Positions 7,456-14,550 of a stretch of 19,990 nucleotides of DNA are shown here, one piece after another. The notes below the pieces were generated by a model. That model was not told where the DNA came from. It saw only the letters and a list, made by a program, of their open reading frames with translations, and made no database searches. The position numbers and the translations under genes are program-made. The stretch's first letter is position 1. Each line of letters opens with the position of its first letter. Source of the DNA: SURF-21 sp964592775 (GTDB lineage Bacteria; Actinomycetota; Geothermincolia; Geothermincolales; RBG-13-55-18); assembly GCA_964592775.1 (NCBI GenBank), contig CAZQFX010000037.1, positions 1 to 19,990 on the forward strand, written 5' to 3'.

Positions 7456-9117
7456 ATGGCTGAGGTGCACGGAGGACACATCGTAGCGGAGTATCTCAAG
7501 AACGTCGAGGGCATAGATACCATCTTCGCCCTCTCGGGAGGGCACATCGCGCCCATCTTCGACGGCTGCCTGGACTCGGGCGTCAGGGTTATAGATGTGC
7601 ATCATGAACAGGCGGCGGTGATGATGGCCCATGCCTGGTCCATCTTCACCGGCAAGCCCGGGGTGTGCCTGGTCACCGCGGGCCCCGGTTTCACCAACTC
7701 CCTCACCGGGGTGGTCAACGCCTACCTGGAGAACGTGCCCGTGGTCGTCCTCAGCGGCATGGTCCCCCTGCGCGACCTCGACAAGGGCGCCCTGCAGGAC
7801 ATGGACCAGCAGAGCATGATCAAGCCCGTGGTCAAATGGGCGGGGAGGTGCCACCACATCGAGAGGATACCGGAATACCTGGAGATGGCCTTCCGCCATG
7901 CCGTCTCCGGCAGGCCCGGCCCCGTTTTCCTTGAGTTCGCCACCGAGTCGCTGTACGGGGCGATGGACGAAGGAGAGGTCAAGTATCCCAAGTGGGCAGC
8001 GCGTAAATTTGCCGTACTCCCCGAGGAGGACGCATTGCAGCAGGCGGTCGAGCTCCTGAACGGCGCCGAGAAGCCTCTCTTCATCGGGGGCAGCGGCATA
8101 GCCATGAGTGGGTGCGCGGATGCCGTCAGGGAGCTGGTGGAGAAGGCCGGCATCCCCACCCTCATCTTCGACAACGGCCGCGGCGCCATACCCGACGAGC
8201 ATCCCCTCTCCCTCTGGGATGGCGGCCTTATGGGCATGCTCGCCGCCACCTCCATGGCGGACGTGGTCCTGGCCGCGGGCATAAGGTTCAACTGGGTGCT
8301 TAATTACGGGGACACTCTGGCGGGCGCCAGGGTCATCAGGGTGGACATCGACCCTTCCGAGGTGGACCGCAACCGCCCCGCCGACCTGGCGCTGGTGGGC
8401 GACGCCGGGGCGGTGCTGGCGCGGCTCAACCGGGGGATAGAGGAGAAAGACCGCTCCGAATGGCTGAACTCCCTCAAGAGCACCTTCGCCATGCTCACCG
8501 AGGGCGAGAGGCAGGCGCGGGAGACGCCCGCCGCTCCCATCCACCCCTTCCGCATCACCCGAGCCATCAGGGAGGCCACGGGCGACGACGCCATCTTCGT
8601 CGTCGACGGCGGCGACAGCGTCTACTTCGGCCTCATGGGGCTGAAGGCCACGCAGATGTCCGGAGTCATCGGTAGCGGAACCCTCTTCGGATGCCTGGGC
8701 ACCGGGGTCCCCTTCGCCATCGGCGCCAAGCTCGCCCGCCCCGACAAGCGGGTCGTCCTCTTCACCGGCGACGGCTCCTTCGGCCTCAACGCCATGGAGA
8801 TGGAGACCTCTTGCCGCCACGGCGCCCCCATCACCGTGGTCATCTGCAACGACCAGGCCTGGGGTATGGTCAAGCACCACCAGGAGCTTTACTACGAGGA
8901 ATGCCGCGTGTGCGGGACCGAGCTGGGCGTCATACACTACGAGAAGATCGCCGAGGCCATCGGCGGGTACGCGGAGTTCGTGGACAAGGACGAGGACATC
9001 CTTCCGGCCATCCGGCGCGCTCTCGAGTGCGGCGGGCCTGCCATAGTGAATGTGATCACCGATCCCACGATAACCAGCCCCGCCACCCTTATGTTCGTAG
9101 AGGCCTTCAAGTTCTGA
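7456..9117 (+). CDS. Thiamine-diphosphate enzyme, 2-hydroxyacyl-CoA lyase/oxalyl-CoA decarboxylase-like
   Basis: A 553-residue three-domain ThDP enzyme of the acetolactate synthase superfamily. AGGGAGG precedes the ATG by 8 bases. The N-terminal pyrimidine-binding domain carries the activating glutamate E51 (HHEQAA). The central domain has GIRFNWVLNYG (275-285), matching the GxRxNWxLxxG segment I associate with oxalyl-CoA decarboxylase and 2-hydroxyacyl-CoA lyase. The C-terminal domain has the ThDP/Mg motif GDGSFG (438-443) with N465. The segment ALQDMDQ (112-118) also resembles that subgroup's (Y/F)(E/Q)E(M/L)DQ. Typical activities are cleavage or formation of C-C bonds next to a carbonyl, on CoA-linked or free 2-keto/2-hydroxy acids. 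Acetolactate synthase is less likely, as no small regulatory subunit gene is adjacent. Exact substrate is open. Confidence 0.9.
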   Translation: MAEVHGGHIVAEYLKNVEGIDTIFALSGGHIAPIFDGCLDSGVRVIDVHHEQAAVMMAHAWSIFTGKPGVCLVTAGPGFTNSLTGVVNAYLENVPVVVLSGMVPLRDLDKGALQDMDQQSMIKPVVKWAGRCHHIERIPEYLEMAFRHAVSGRPGPVFLEFATESLYGAMDEGEVKYPKWAARKFAVLPEEDALQQAVELLNGAEKPLFIGGSGIAMSGCADAVRELVEKAGIPTLIFDNGRGAIPDEHPLSLWDGGLMGMLAATSMADVVLAAGIRFNWVLNYGDTLAGARVIRVDIDPSEVDRNRPADLALVGDAGAVLARLNRGIEEKDRSEWLNSLKSTFAMLTEGERQARETPAAPIHPFRITRAIREATGDDAIFVVDGGDSVYFGLMGLKATQMSGVIGSGTLFGCLGTGVPFAIGAKLARPDKRVVLFTGDGSFGLNAMEMETSCRHGAPITVVICNDQAWGMVKHHQELYYEECRVCGTELGVIHYEKIAEAIGGYAEFVDKDEDILPAIRRALECGGPAIVNVITDPTITSPATLMFVEAFKF

Positions 9118-9229
9118 CGGGGCGCGGCAAGGCGGAGAGAAAACGGGCCTCTCGAGGAAGCCCCATGCCCCGCTTAACCTTGCCGAACCGCCGTATACGG
9201 ACCCGTACGCACGGTGATGTGACAGGGAC

Positions 9230-9243
9230 GGCCCGCGAGGGCC
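9230..9243. terminator. Weak hairpin between convergent genes
   Basis: GGCCC-GCGA-GGGCC is a perfect 5-bp stem with a four-base loop in the 166-bp gap where the ThDP gene (+) and the URO-D-type gene (-) converge. A short T-run (GGGGTTTT) lies about ten bases further on the + strand, but not immediately after the stem, so it is only a possible terminator. Confidence 0.25.
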
Positions 9244-9283
9244 TGCCTGTGGGGTTTTCCGTAGCGTGGTATACGGCAAGCCG

Positions 9284-10477
9284 TCACGTCGCGAGGGGAT
9301 AGCCGCCGTATTCGTGGGCCGCCTCCACCATCCAGCGCAGCCTCTCCGCCGATATCCCGGGATGGGAATGGTCGGGGGCCAGGATATAACCTCCGCCGGG
9401 ACCCGCGTCGGCGATAGCCTGCCGCACCGCCTCGTAGACCTCGTCCCTGCCCGCGTCGACGAGGATGTGGGTGATGTCCAGGTTGCCGACTAGGCACATG
9501 CGCTCGCCCACCAGCCCCTTGGCCTCGGCCAGGGACATGCCCGCGGTGGGCTCTATGGGATGCACGCCGTCGAAACCGCAGTCGGCGAAGAAGGGCAGCA
9601 GCGCGGTGACGTTGCCGCACGAGTGGATGATTATCTTCATCCCCTGTGCGTGCGCCGTCTCCACGATGCGCCTGTACGCGTCTCCGAAAAGGTCCTCGAC
9701 CAGGCGGNNNNNNNNNNNNNNNNNNNNNNNNNNNNNNNNNNNNNNNNNNNNNNNNNNNNNNNNNNNNNCGTCGGTATAGACCATGGCGGGGAGGCCGGCG
9801 TCGGCCATGGCCTCCACCAGCACGCAGTAGAGGTCGGTATGGAACCCTATCATGGAGTTCAGGAAGCCCCGGTCGCGGCGCGCGGCGACCACGAAGCGGT
9901 CGAACCCCAGGGGCTGCCAGGTGTTCTCGAAGAGGCCGTAGGAGCAGAAGCCGAGGGCGAAGAACTTGTCGCCGTATCCGTCCATGAGACGGGAAAAGGC
10001 GCCGTTGACCTTGGCCGGCAATCTCAGGAGCGGCTTCTTGTCCCAGGCCCGCCAGGCGTCGGGGCTGGCGATGAGCCCCTCGCGGTAGGTGGGATTGCCC
10101 AGGTTCCCGCTGTGGTCCAGGACCACGTCGCTCAGGCGCCCGTACATGTCCACCATGGTCCTGGAATCCTGGAAGCGCAGCACGGGGAAGTAGGGGAGCC
10201 AGGCGGCGTCGTAGCCCATCTTCTCCGCCGCCGCGGCCCCGAGGTGGAGGAACCGCTCGAGGTCCCTGTCCAGGAGCGAGAAGCTCCGTACGCGCCCGAA
10301 GAACCAGTCGTAGAACTTCGACAGCCGCTCGTCGGCGATCATCCTGTGCGTCAGGGCCGGCTTCCGTCCCAGGATGGCGTTGTCCGTCGTGTATTCCAGC
10401 ATGAGGTCCAGTACCGGGACGCGGTCCGGTTCCCGCAACTCCAATGCCGCCAGTACCCTTTCGTGCTTGGCTGACAG
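9284..10477 (-). CDS. URO-D/MtaA-type (corrinoid methyltransferase-like) protein, with assembly gap
   Basis: About 397 residues of the uroporphyrinogen decarboxylase superfamily, which includes MtaA/CmuA/demethylase-type methyltransferases. The metal-site motif IIIHSCGN, followed by FDGVHPIEP, is typical of the methyltransferase branch, not of heme-pathway HemE. Near the C-terminus the position of the third zinc cysteine of MtaA seems to be occupied by APDHSHPG, as in some homologues of unknown role. The conserved N-terminus (SAKHERVLAAL.LREPDRVPV) begins upstream of the first ATG/GTG/TTG-like codon (TTG at 10444), and a stop lies at 10484-10486, so CTG at 10477 is the only plausible start. 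A near-consensus extended Shine-Dalgarno (10482-10492) supports it. 61 Ns at 9708-9768 replace about 21 codons; the frame is kept across them. No corrinoid protein gene is adjacent. Confidence 0.85.
   Translation of the reverse strand: MSAKHERVLAALELREPDRVPVLDLMLEYTTDNAILGRKPALTHRMIADERLSKFYDWFFGRVRSFSLLDRDLERFLHLGAAAAEKMGYDAAWLPYFPVLRFQDSRTMVDMYGRLSDVVLDHSGNLGNPTYREGLIASPDAWRAWDKKPLLRLPAKVNGAFSRLMDGYGDKFFALGFCSYGLFENTWQPLGFDRFVVAARRDRGFLNSMIGFHTDLYCVLVEAMADAGLPAMVYTDXXXXXXXXXXXXXXXXXXXXXRLVEDLFGDAYRRIVETAHAQGMKIIIHSCGNVTALLPFFADCGFDGVHPIEPTAGMSLAEAKGLVGERMCLVGNLDITHILVDAGRDEVYEAVRQAIADAGPGGGYILAPDHSHPGISAERLRWMVEAAHEYGGYPLAT
9708..9768. other. Run of 61 N (assembly gap) inside the URO-D-type gene
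   Basis: All bases are N. Both flanks translate in the same frame, and the missing length is about right for the family segment between the YTDD-like motif and the following helix. The gap estimate therefore seems realistic and the gene is probably intact in the cell. Confidence 0.95.
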
Positions 10478-10481
10478 GTCG

Positions 10482-10492
10482 CATCACCGCCT
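10482..10492 (-). promoter_or_regulatory. Extended Shine-Dalgarno for a CTG start
   Basis: On the minus strand the sequence reads AGGCGGTGATG, one mismatch from AGGAGGTGAT, the complement of the 16S rRNA tail. The core ends 9 bases before the CTG at 10477. This decides the start of the URO-D-type gene. Confidence 0.55.
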
Positions 10493-10517
10493 CGATACTC
10501 GGAACCGCCTTCCTACG

Positions 10518-10526
10518 ATTATAGCA
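10518..10526 (-). promoter_or_regulatory. Extended -10 promoter element for the URO-D-type gene
   Basis: On the minus strand the sequence is TGCTATAAT, a perfect extended -10 (TGnTATAAT). A transcript starting near 10511 would have a leader of about 34 bases to the CTG start. No convincing -35 was seen, which is acceptable for an extended -10 promoter. Confidence 0.5.
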
Positions 10527-10719
10527 AGGTCTTTCTCCAGGGGCGTGGAGGGGAGCGGACGGGCGATGAGGCCGCGCGTCGCGTGCGATCGGCGTGCGAG
10601 CGTATTCATGGGTCGGCCGTCCATATGGCGCGGCCGCGAGACACCACCGGGGATAAGATCGACAGCGCTTCCGAGCACGACGTATGGTATCGGGGAGCGT
10701 ATTTTCGGGACAGACCCCT

Positions 10720-10907
10720 GCCGATCCCGTTCCAGGGCTGACCCCAAGTGGGAAAGGTGACCCCAGGTGGGATTCATATGGTAGGTCCGGTAAGGTACCA
10801 CAACAAGGTGTTAGGTGACTCGCCGATCCCGTTCCAGGGCTGACCCCAAGTGGGATTTGTTAGGTGACTCGCCGATCCCGTTCCAGGGCTGACCCCGAAT
10901 GGGATTT
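10720..10907. repeat. 49-bp tandem repeat with a partial third copy
   Basis: Two full 49-bp units abut exactly at 10810-10858 and 10859-10907, starting GTTAGGTGACTCGCC and ending TGGGATTT; they differ only in AAG versus GAA near the end. A partial copy lacking the first 12 bases lies at 10720-10753, followed by a shorter degenerate GACCCC-AGG-TGGGATT element to about 10773. Together they fill the end of the gap before the histidine kinase stop. The GACCCC...TGGGA motifs recall REP-like intergenic repeats; no transposase gene is present here. The rest of the gap (10527-10719) holds no recognisable gene. Confidence 0.9.
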
Positions 10908-10916
10908 TGGGGGCGC

Positions 10917-12092
10917 CTATTCGGCCAGGGGAGCGGTGAAGAAGAAAGTGGCTCCCTCCCCGGGGGTGGATTCCACCCATGTGCCGCCGCCCCATGCCGT
11001 CACGGCGCGTCTCACCGTCGCAAGGCCGATGCCCAGGCCGGGGGACTCGGCCAGCGAGAAATGCCGGAAGGGCTCGTAGATCTTCTTCTGCAACTCCGCG
11101 GGAATACCGATGCCGTTATCCCTTACGCGGAACTTCACCATGGCGCTCTCCCTCTCCGCGCCCACCTCGATGGTCGGCGACGGAACGTCTCCCATGTGCC
11201 TGACGGCGTTGCCTATGAGGTTCGCGAATACCTGGCGCAACTTGACGCCGTCGGCTTCGATGCTGGGCAGCTCGCTCACTACCTCCACCCAGACCCCCTT
11301 TTGTTTGATCTCCCCATCCAGGTCCATGAGCACTTCCATGAGCACTTCTTCCGTATCCGCGCGGTAGGTCTCCATGTCCATGTGGCCGGCCTGCGCGTAC
11401 TGCAGGAGGGAGCCGATGAGGTCGTTCATGCGGCGCGCCCCCCTGGCGATGGCCTCCAGGCATTCCCTCTCCGCGTCCGCCCTGCCCTCCGCGCCCGCCT
11501 CCAGGGCCGCTTTCGCGTACCCCTCTACTATGGCCACCGGGGTGAGCAGGTCGTGGGATATGGTGTGGGCGAAGGCCTCCAGCTCCTCGTTGCGGTCGCG
11601 AAGCTCCTTCTCCATCCTCTTGCGTTCGGTGATATCGCGGAAGCTCACCACGATCCCTTGCACTGCCGGGTGCTCGAGTAAGCTCCTTCCGATACCCTCG
11701 AGATGATGCCAGAGACCGTCCTTATGCATGACACGTATCTCGTGCAGGGGGAAATAACTTGGATCCCGGGCGGAGATGCCTATTATCTCGCTGGCTCTCG
11801 ATAGATCGTCCGGGTGGATGAAGTCGAAGCAGGGCCTGCCGGTCAGCTCCTCCGGTTCGTAGCCCATGATCTGCCGTACGGCCTGGTTGATATACCTGAT
11901 GGCTCCCTTCCCGTCGATGATGGCTATGATATCCATGGCATTATCGAGGACCGTGATCATATCGGGGGTTCCATCTACGAGCAGGCGCAAGAACTCCGGC
12001 CCCCCGGACGCCGGCGTGTGGCCGCCGCCGCTCCCGGCCGCGCCGCCCTCCTTGCGAGGAGCGCCCCCGCCACGTTCCCCCCGTCCACCCAT
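10917..12092 (-). CDS. PAS-domain sensor histidine kinase, cytoplasmic
   Basis: A 391-residue histidine kinase. The ATG at 12092 is preferred, with GGAGG about 11 bases upstream; the frame is open to 12677, but that extension is antisense to the receiver gene and has no conserved sequence. After a glycine-rich, low-complexity N-terminus (1-32) come a PAS domain (about 45-145, with IRYINQAV and FIHPDD) and a PAC segment ending FRDITERK (151-158). Next are the dimerisation/phosphoacceptor helix with H180 in ISHDLLTP, and the ATPase domain: N box N291/N295, G1 DNGIGIP (325-331), G2 GLGIGL (352-357). There is no transmembrane segment, so the signal is intracellular. It is divergent from the CheY-like receiver gene, a natural candidate partner. 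The 49-bp repeats lie just past its stop. Confidence 0.93.
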   Translation of the reverse strand: MGGRGERGGGAPRKEGGAAGSGGGHTPASGGPEFLRLLVDGTPDMITVLDNAMDIIAIIDGKGAIRYINQAVRQIMGYEPEELTGRPCFDFIHPDDLSRASEIIGISARDPSYFPLHEIRVMHKDGLWHHLEGIGRSLLEHPAVQGIVVSFRDITERKRMEKELRDRNEELEAFAHTISHDLLTPVAIVEGYAKAALEAGAEGRADAERECLEAIARGARRMNDLIGSLLQYAQAGHMDMETYRADTEEVLMEVLMDLDGEIKQKGVWVEVVSELPSIEADGVKLRQVFANLIGNAVRHMGDVPSPTIEVGAERESAMVKFRVRDNGIGIPAELQKKIYEPFRHFSLAESPGLGIGLATVRRAVTAWGGGTWVESTPGEGATFFFTAPLAE

Positions 12093-12413
12093 GTACCGCC
12101 CGTCCTCCGTCTCTCTTTTCCACGATCCACGGCCCGGGTTCTTGCCGTCGTTGTGCAGCAGGCGATGATGTGGAATGTCCCTCTTGGATATTCTATCGGA
12201 ATCGGCCGCAGGATTGAACGAACGTGTCCACTGGTTCTCAATGGGCGTGTGTGCGGGGTTCACGCCACGGGGGCGCTCAACCAGGCGGGGCGACTGGCCG
12301 ATAGATGTAGCGGTGTTGCAGCCCGGGCCGGATACGTCTATGTTTATTGTGTAGCGGGCTGCTTGAACGGACTGGCCTGAGGCGCGTGGAAGAGAAAGGG
12401 AACGGCAGCGGTC
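12093..12413. other. Divergent intergenic region between kinase and receiver
   Basis: 321 bases with no convincing gene; reading frames here lack conserved sequence. It must hold the promoters of both the kinase (-) and receiver (+). A possible sigma-28-like element at 12277-12304 is listed separately. Confidence 0.6.
12277..12304 (+). promoter_or_regulatory. Candidate sigma-28 (FliA/SigD)-type promoter before the receiver gene
   Basis: TCAA at 12277-12280, a 16-base spacer, then GCCGATAG at 12297-12304, close to the TAAA-N15-GCCGATAA consensus of FliA/SigD sigma factors. It points at the receiver gene 110 bases downstream, and a FliA/WhiG-type sigma gene lies nearby. GCCGATA also occurs elsewhere in this GC-rich window, so this is weak evidence. 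Confidence 0.3.
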
Positions 12414-12776
12414 ATGGCGGCAACCATACTCATCGCGGACGACGCCCTCTTCACACGCATGATGCTGCGCAATATCCTCGCCGAGAACGGTTACACCGCC
12501 ATCGTGGAAGCGGAAACGGGGGCCGAGGCCATATGGGCCTACGAGCGCTGGAAGCCCGACCTGGTGATCATGGACATCAACATGCCCGAGATGGACGGCA
12601 TGGCCGCGGCGAAAGGCATCCTCAACGTCGATCCCAAGGCGAGGATCATCATCTGCAGCGCCCTGGGGGAGAAGCACCTCATGCTGGAAGCCCTGGAGGA
12701 GGGGGTGAAGGACTTCATCACCAAGCCCTTCCAGCCGGACAAGGTCATGGAAGTGATCGAGAAAGCCCTCGCCTGA
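12414..12776 (+). CDS. Stand-alone CheY-like response regulator receiver
   Basis: A 120-residue single-domain receiver without an output domain. The acidic pocket D9-D10, phosphoacceptor D54 (VIMDINMPEMDG), switch residue S82 (IICSALG) and K104 (ITKPF) are all present, so it should accept phosphate. The S82-A83 pair and the overall length are like CheY-type signal relays. The ribosome site is modest (AAAGGGAA about 12 bases upstream). It is transcribed away from the PAS histidine kinase; phosphotransfer between the two is an inference from position. No flagellar or chemoreceptor genes are in the window. Confidence 0.95.
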   Translation: MAATILIADDALFTRMMLRNILAENGYTAIVEAETGAEAIWAYERWKPDLVIMDINMPEMDGMAAAKGILNVDPKARIIICSALGEKHLMLEALEEGVKDFITKPFQPDKVMEVIEKALA

Positions 12777-12975
12777 GTGACCCCGGCGTTACGCCCCCAA
12801 TCAACCTGATGCGGACCGGCTGCCCTGTTGCCATGATGAGCATTGCATCCTGGTAGCGGTGACGGCCTCGCCGATATGGACGCAGTTCCTCTATGCCAAG
12901 TGCTCCGGTCCGTAGACACGGTGACATATCGGTGCTCGAATGCGAGCGCATTTATGGATCGGGGCACTAAGCTGT

Positions 12976-13743
12976 CTATGCGGGCTGGAGGTCCAGTTGC
13001 GCGGACAGCAGCGTCCTGAGGCGGGAGATGGCGTCACCGTGTATCTGGCTCACCCTCGACTCGGTGATCCCCAACACCTCTCCCACCTCTTTCATGCTCA
13101 ACTCCTCGCAATAATAGAGGTAGATGACCATCTTCTCGCGCTCCGGAAGCCTCTCGACGTTCAGCCGGACCGCGGCGCGAAGGTCCTCCCTCTCGGAAAC
13201 GTCCGAGGGGTCCTCCGCGTTCTCGTCCCGCAAGAGGTCGAAGAGGCTCAGGTCGCCGTTATCCGCGTCGGAGGAATACGTGAGATCGTTGAGGGAGAGG
13301 ACGTAGGAGTTCTCTATGTACGCCGATATGCGGCGGTATTTGTCGATCTCGATCCCCAGGTAGTCCGCCACCTCGTTTTCGCTGGGAGAGCGGAGCAGCC
13401 TCTCGCTCAGCACCTCGTAGGCGGCGCCGATGCGCCGCGCCTTTGCCTGCACGGAGCGGGGGAGGCGCCTTTCCGTGCGGACGCCGTCGGAGATGGCCCC
13501 CTTGATCCTTATCCTGGCGTAAACAGAGAAGTCGGTCCCCCTGCCCGGATCGAACTTCTCTATCGCGTCGATCAGGCCGAGGAAACCGTAGCCCACCAGG
13601 TCGGCGTATTCTATCTCGGGTGGCGTCTTGAACCGGAAGCCGCGCGCCAGGTCGCGTACCAGGGGCGCATAGTGCAGGATGAGGAATTCCTTGGTCTCCG
13701 GCGAACCCGTCTGCTTGAAATCCAACCAGATCATCTGCTCCAT
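12976..13743 (-). CDS. RNA polymerase sigma factor, FliA/WhiG (sigma-28) family
   Basis: A 255-residue sigma factor with regions 2, 3 and 4. The ATG at 13743 is chosen because AAAGGGGGCG lies upstream with about 8 bases spacing and the family N-terminus starts there; an in-frame ATG at 13824 would add 27 unconserved residues. Region 2 contains DLVGYGFLGLIDAIEKFDP (48-66) and FSVYARIRIKGAISDGVR (72-89). RRLPRSVQAKAR (92-103) is typical of the FliA/WhiG group. Region 4.2 contains LSMKEVGEVLGITESRVSQIH (215-235), the helix-turn-helix that reads the -35. Such factors direct flagellar/chemotaxis genes (FliA/SigD) or sporulation (WhiG); an adjacent anti-sigma gene was not seen. Which regulon it serves is unknown, but a CheY-like gene next door favours motility signalling. 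Confidence 0.94.
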   Translation of the reverse strand: MEQMIWLDFKQTGSPETKEFLILHYAPLVRDLARGFRFKTPPEIEYADLVGYGFLGLIDAIEKFDPGRGTDFSVYARIRIKGAISDGVRTERRLPRSVQAKARRIGAAYEVLSERLLRSPSENEVADYLGIEIDKYRRISAYIENSYVLSLNDLTYSSDADNGDLSLFDLLRDENAEDPSDVSEREDLRAAVRLNVERLPEREKMVIYLYYCEELSMKEVGEVLGITESRVSQIHGDAISRLRTLLSAQLDLQPA

Positions 13744-14280
13744 CGCGTTCGCCCCCTTTTCCGTTTTTGTGGTCCTGCCGCTTGAGTCGCTTAAGTTGTC
13801 GGACGCGGGCGGGGACGTCAGCATCCTCGGGTAGGGTGATTAAGGCTTGACGGATGGGGGATAACGGGCGGTTTCGGGGCGGTTTCGGCCGCCGGCCCTT
13901 CTCCGGGCCCTTCTCCGGGAAGCGGGGGTGGCGGGAAAGGAAGAACCAGGAAGAAATTATCGTCAACGGTATTGATAAAGCAGCGTCTCCCGTATCAGAT
14001 CCCCTTTGTTGAGCTGCACCATCCCTACTCTGGCCGTTGCATTCCATACGCAGCGATATATAATTGCGGCTCTTCGCCATAAAGTGTGGGCAATCTGGAT
14101 GGCATTTGATGTGCGATGGTTTACCCATACCTTAACTGCCAGCTCTTTTCCGTACTGGCGCTAAATCACTTGCATCTCTCTACCCACGCTTCTGGGAGAA
14201 GAACCTTAATTGCGGGGTTGGGACTATCCCCTCAAAGGCTGAAAAGCGCGGGTGGAAAGAGAGGAAAAGGACCCGGCAGT
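13744..14280. other. Intergenic region, 537 bases, no gene recognised
   Basis: Lies between the sigma factor start and the ferredoxin stop. The part nearest the sigma gene holds two short tandem duplications (13866-13887 and 13896-13919). The part from about 13940 to 14250 is visibly more AT-rich than its surroundings, but I find no reading frame with a ribosome site and conserved content, no tRNA cloverleaf and no riboswitch I recognise. No clear terminator follows the ferredoxin gene. Confidence 0.55.
13866..13919. repeat. Two adjacent short tandem duplications
   Basis: An 11-bp unit GGGCGGTTTCG occurs twice in tandem at 13866-13887, and a 12-bp unit CCCTTCTCCGGG occurs twice in tandem at 13896-13919. 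They lie about 120-180 bases upstream of the sigma factor start and may affect its promoter region or simply be replication slippage products. Confidence 0.8.
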
Positions 14281-14550
14281 CTAACCCCAGTCGGTGCGGA
14301 AACCGGCGCCCCCGGGGGGCCAGGAGAAGTCGACGGCGTCCCTGGGGCAGACGTACCAGCAGGCCGCGCATTCCATGCAACACCCCAGGCTCTTGATGCG
14401 CGCCTTACTGCCGGAGATCTCGTAGCAGCCTCCCAGGCACACGCGCACGCAGAGCGCGCAGCCGTCACATCTCTCCGGGATCACCTTGATGAAACCGCCG
14501 GCGCCTTCCGCCCACTCCACCCCCGGGAACTCCTCGCTCGTCCTAGCCAT
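14281..14550 (-). CDS. FixX-like ferredoxin with two [4Fe-4S] cluster motifs
   Basis: An 89-residue ferredoxin. Start ATG at 14550 is set by GGAGGTG 8 bases upstream, inside the end of the flavoprotein gene; a GTG at 14559 is less likely because it lies within that ribosome site. The first cluster motif is C28-x2-C31-x2-C34-x3-C38, followed by LGGC instead of the usual proline. The second is C58-x2-C61-x2-C64-x3-C68-P. Extra cysteines C42 and C57 are present. The start overlaps the preceding FixC-like gene by 8 bases, so the two are translationally coupled and probably form one electron-transfer unit, with the ferredoxin passing electrons to or from the flavin. Confidence 0.92.
   Translation of the reverse strand: MARTSEEFPGVEWAEGAGGFIKVIPERCDGCALCVRVCLGGCYEISGSKARIKSLGCCMECAACWYVCPRDAVDFSWPPGGAGFRTDWG

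Noticed and set aside
7216..9279. 687-residue open frame on the minus strand
   Set aside because: Antisense to the ThDP enzyme and part of the epimerase; rich in Gly, Val, His and Asp as expected for a mirror frame of GC-rich coding DNA, with no conserved motifs.
9174..10487. 437-residue minus frame with ATG at a good position near 10484
   Set aside because: Arg/Pro-rich shadow of the URO-D-type gene; the conserved sequence is in the other frame. Its ATG matters only if an indel exists near 10480.
10720..10907. CRISPR array
   Set aside because: The 49-bp units abut directly with no unique spacers, and no cas genes are present.
12093..12677. N-terminal extension of the histidine kinase frame
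   Set aside because: It runs antisense across the CheY-like gene and lacks conserved sequence; the ATG at 12092 gives a complete kinase.
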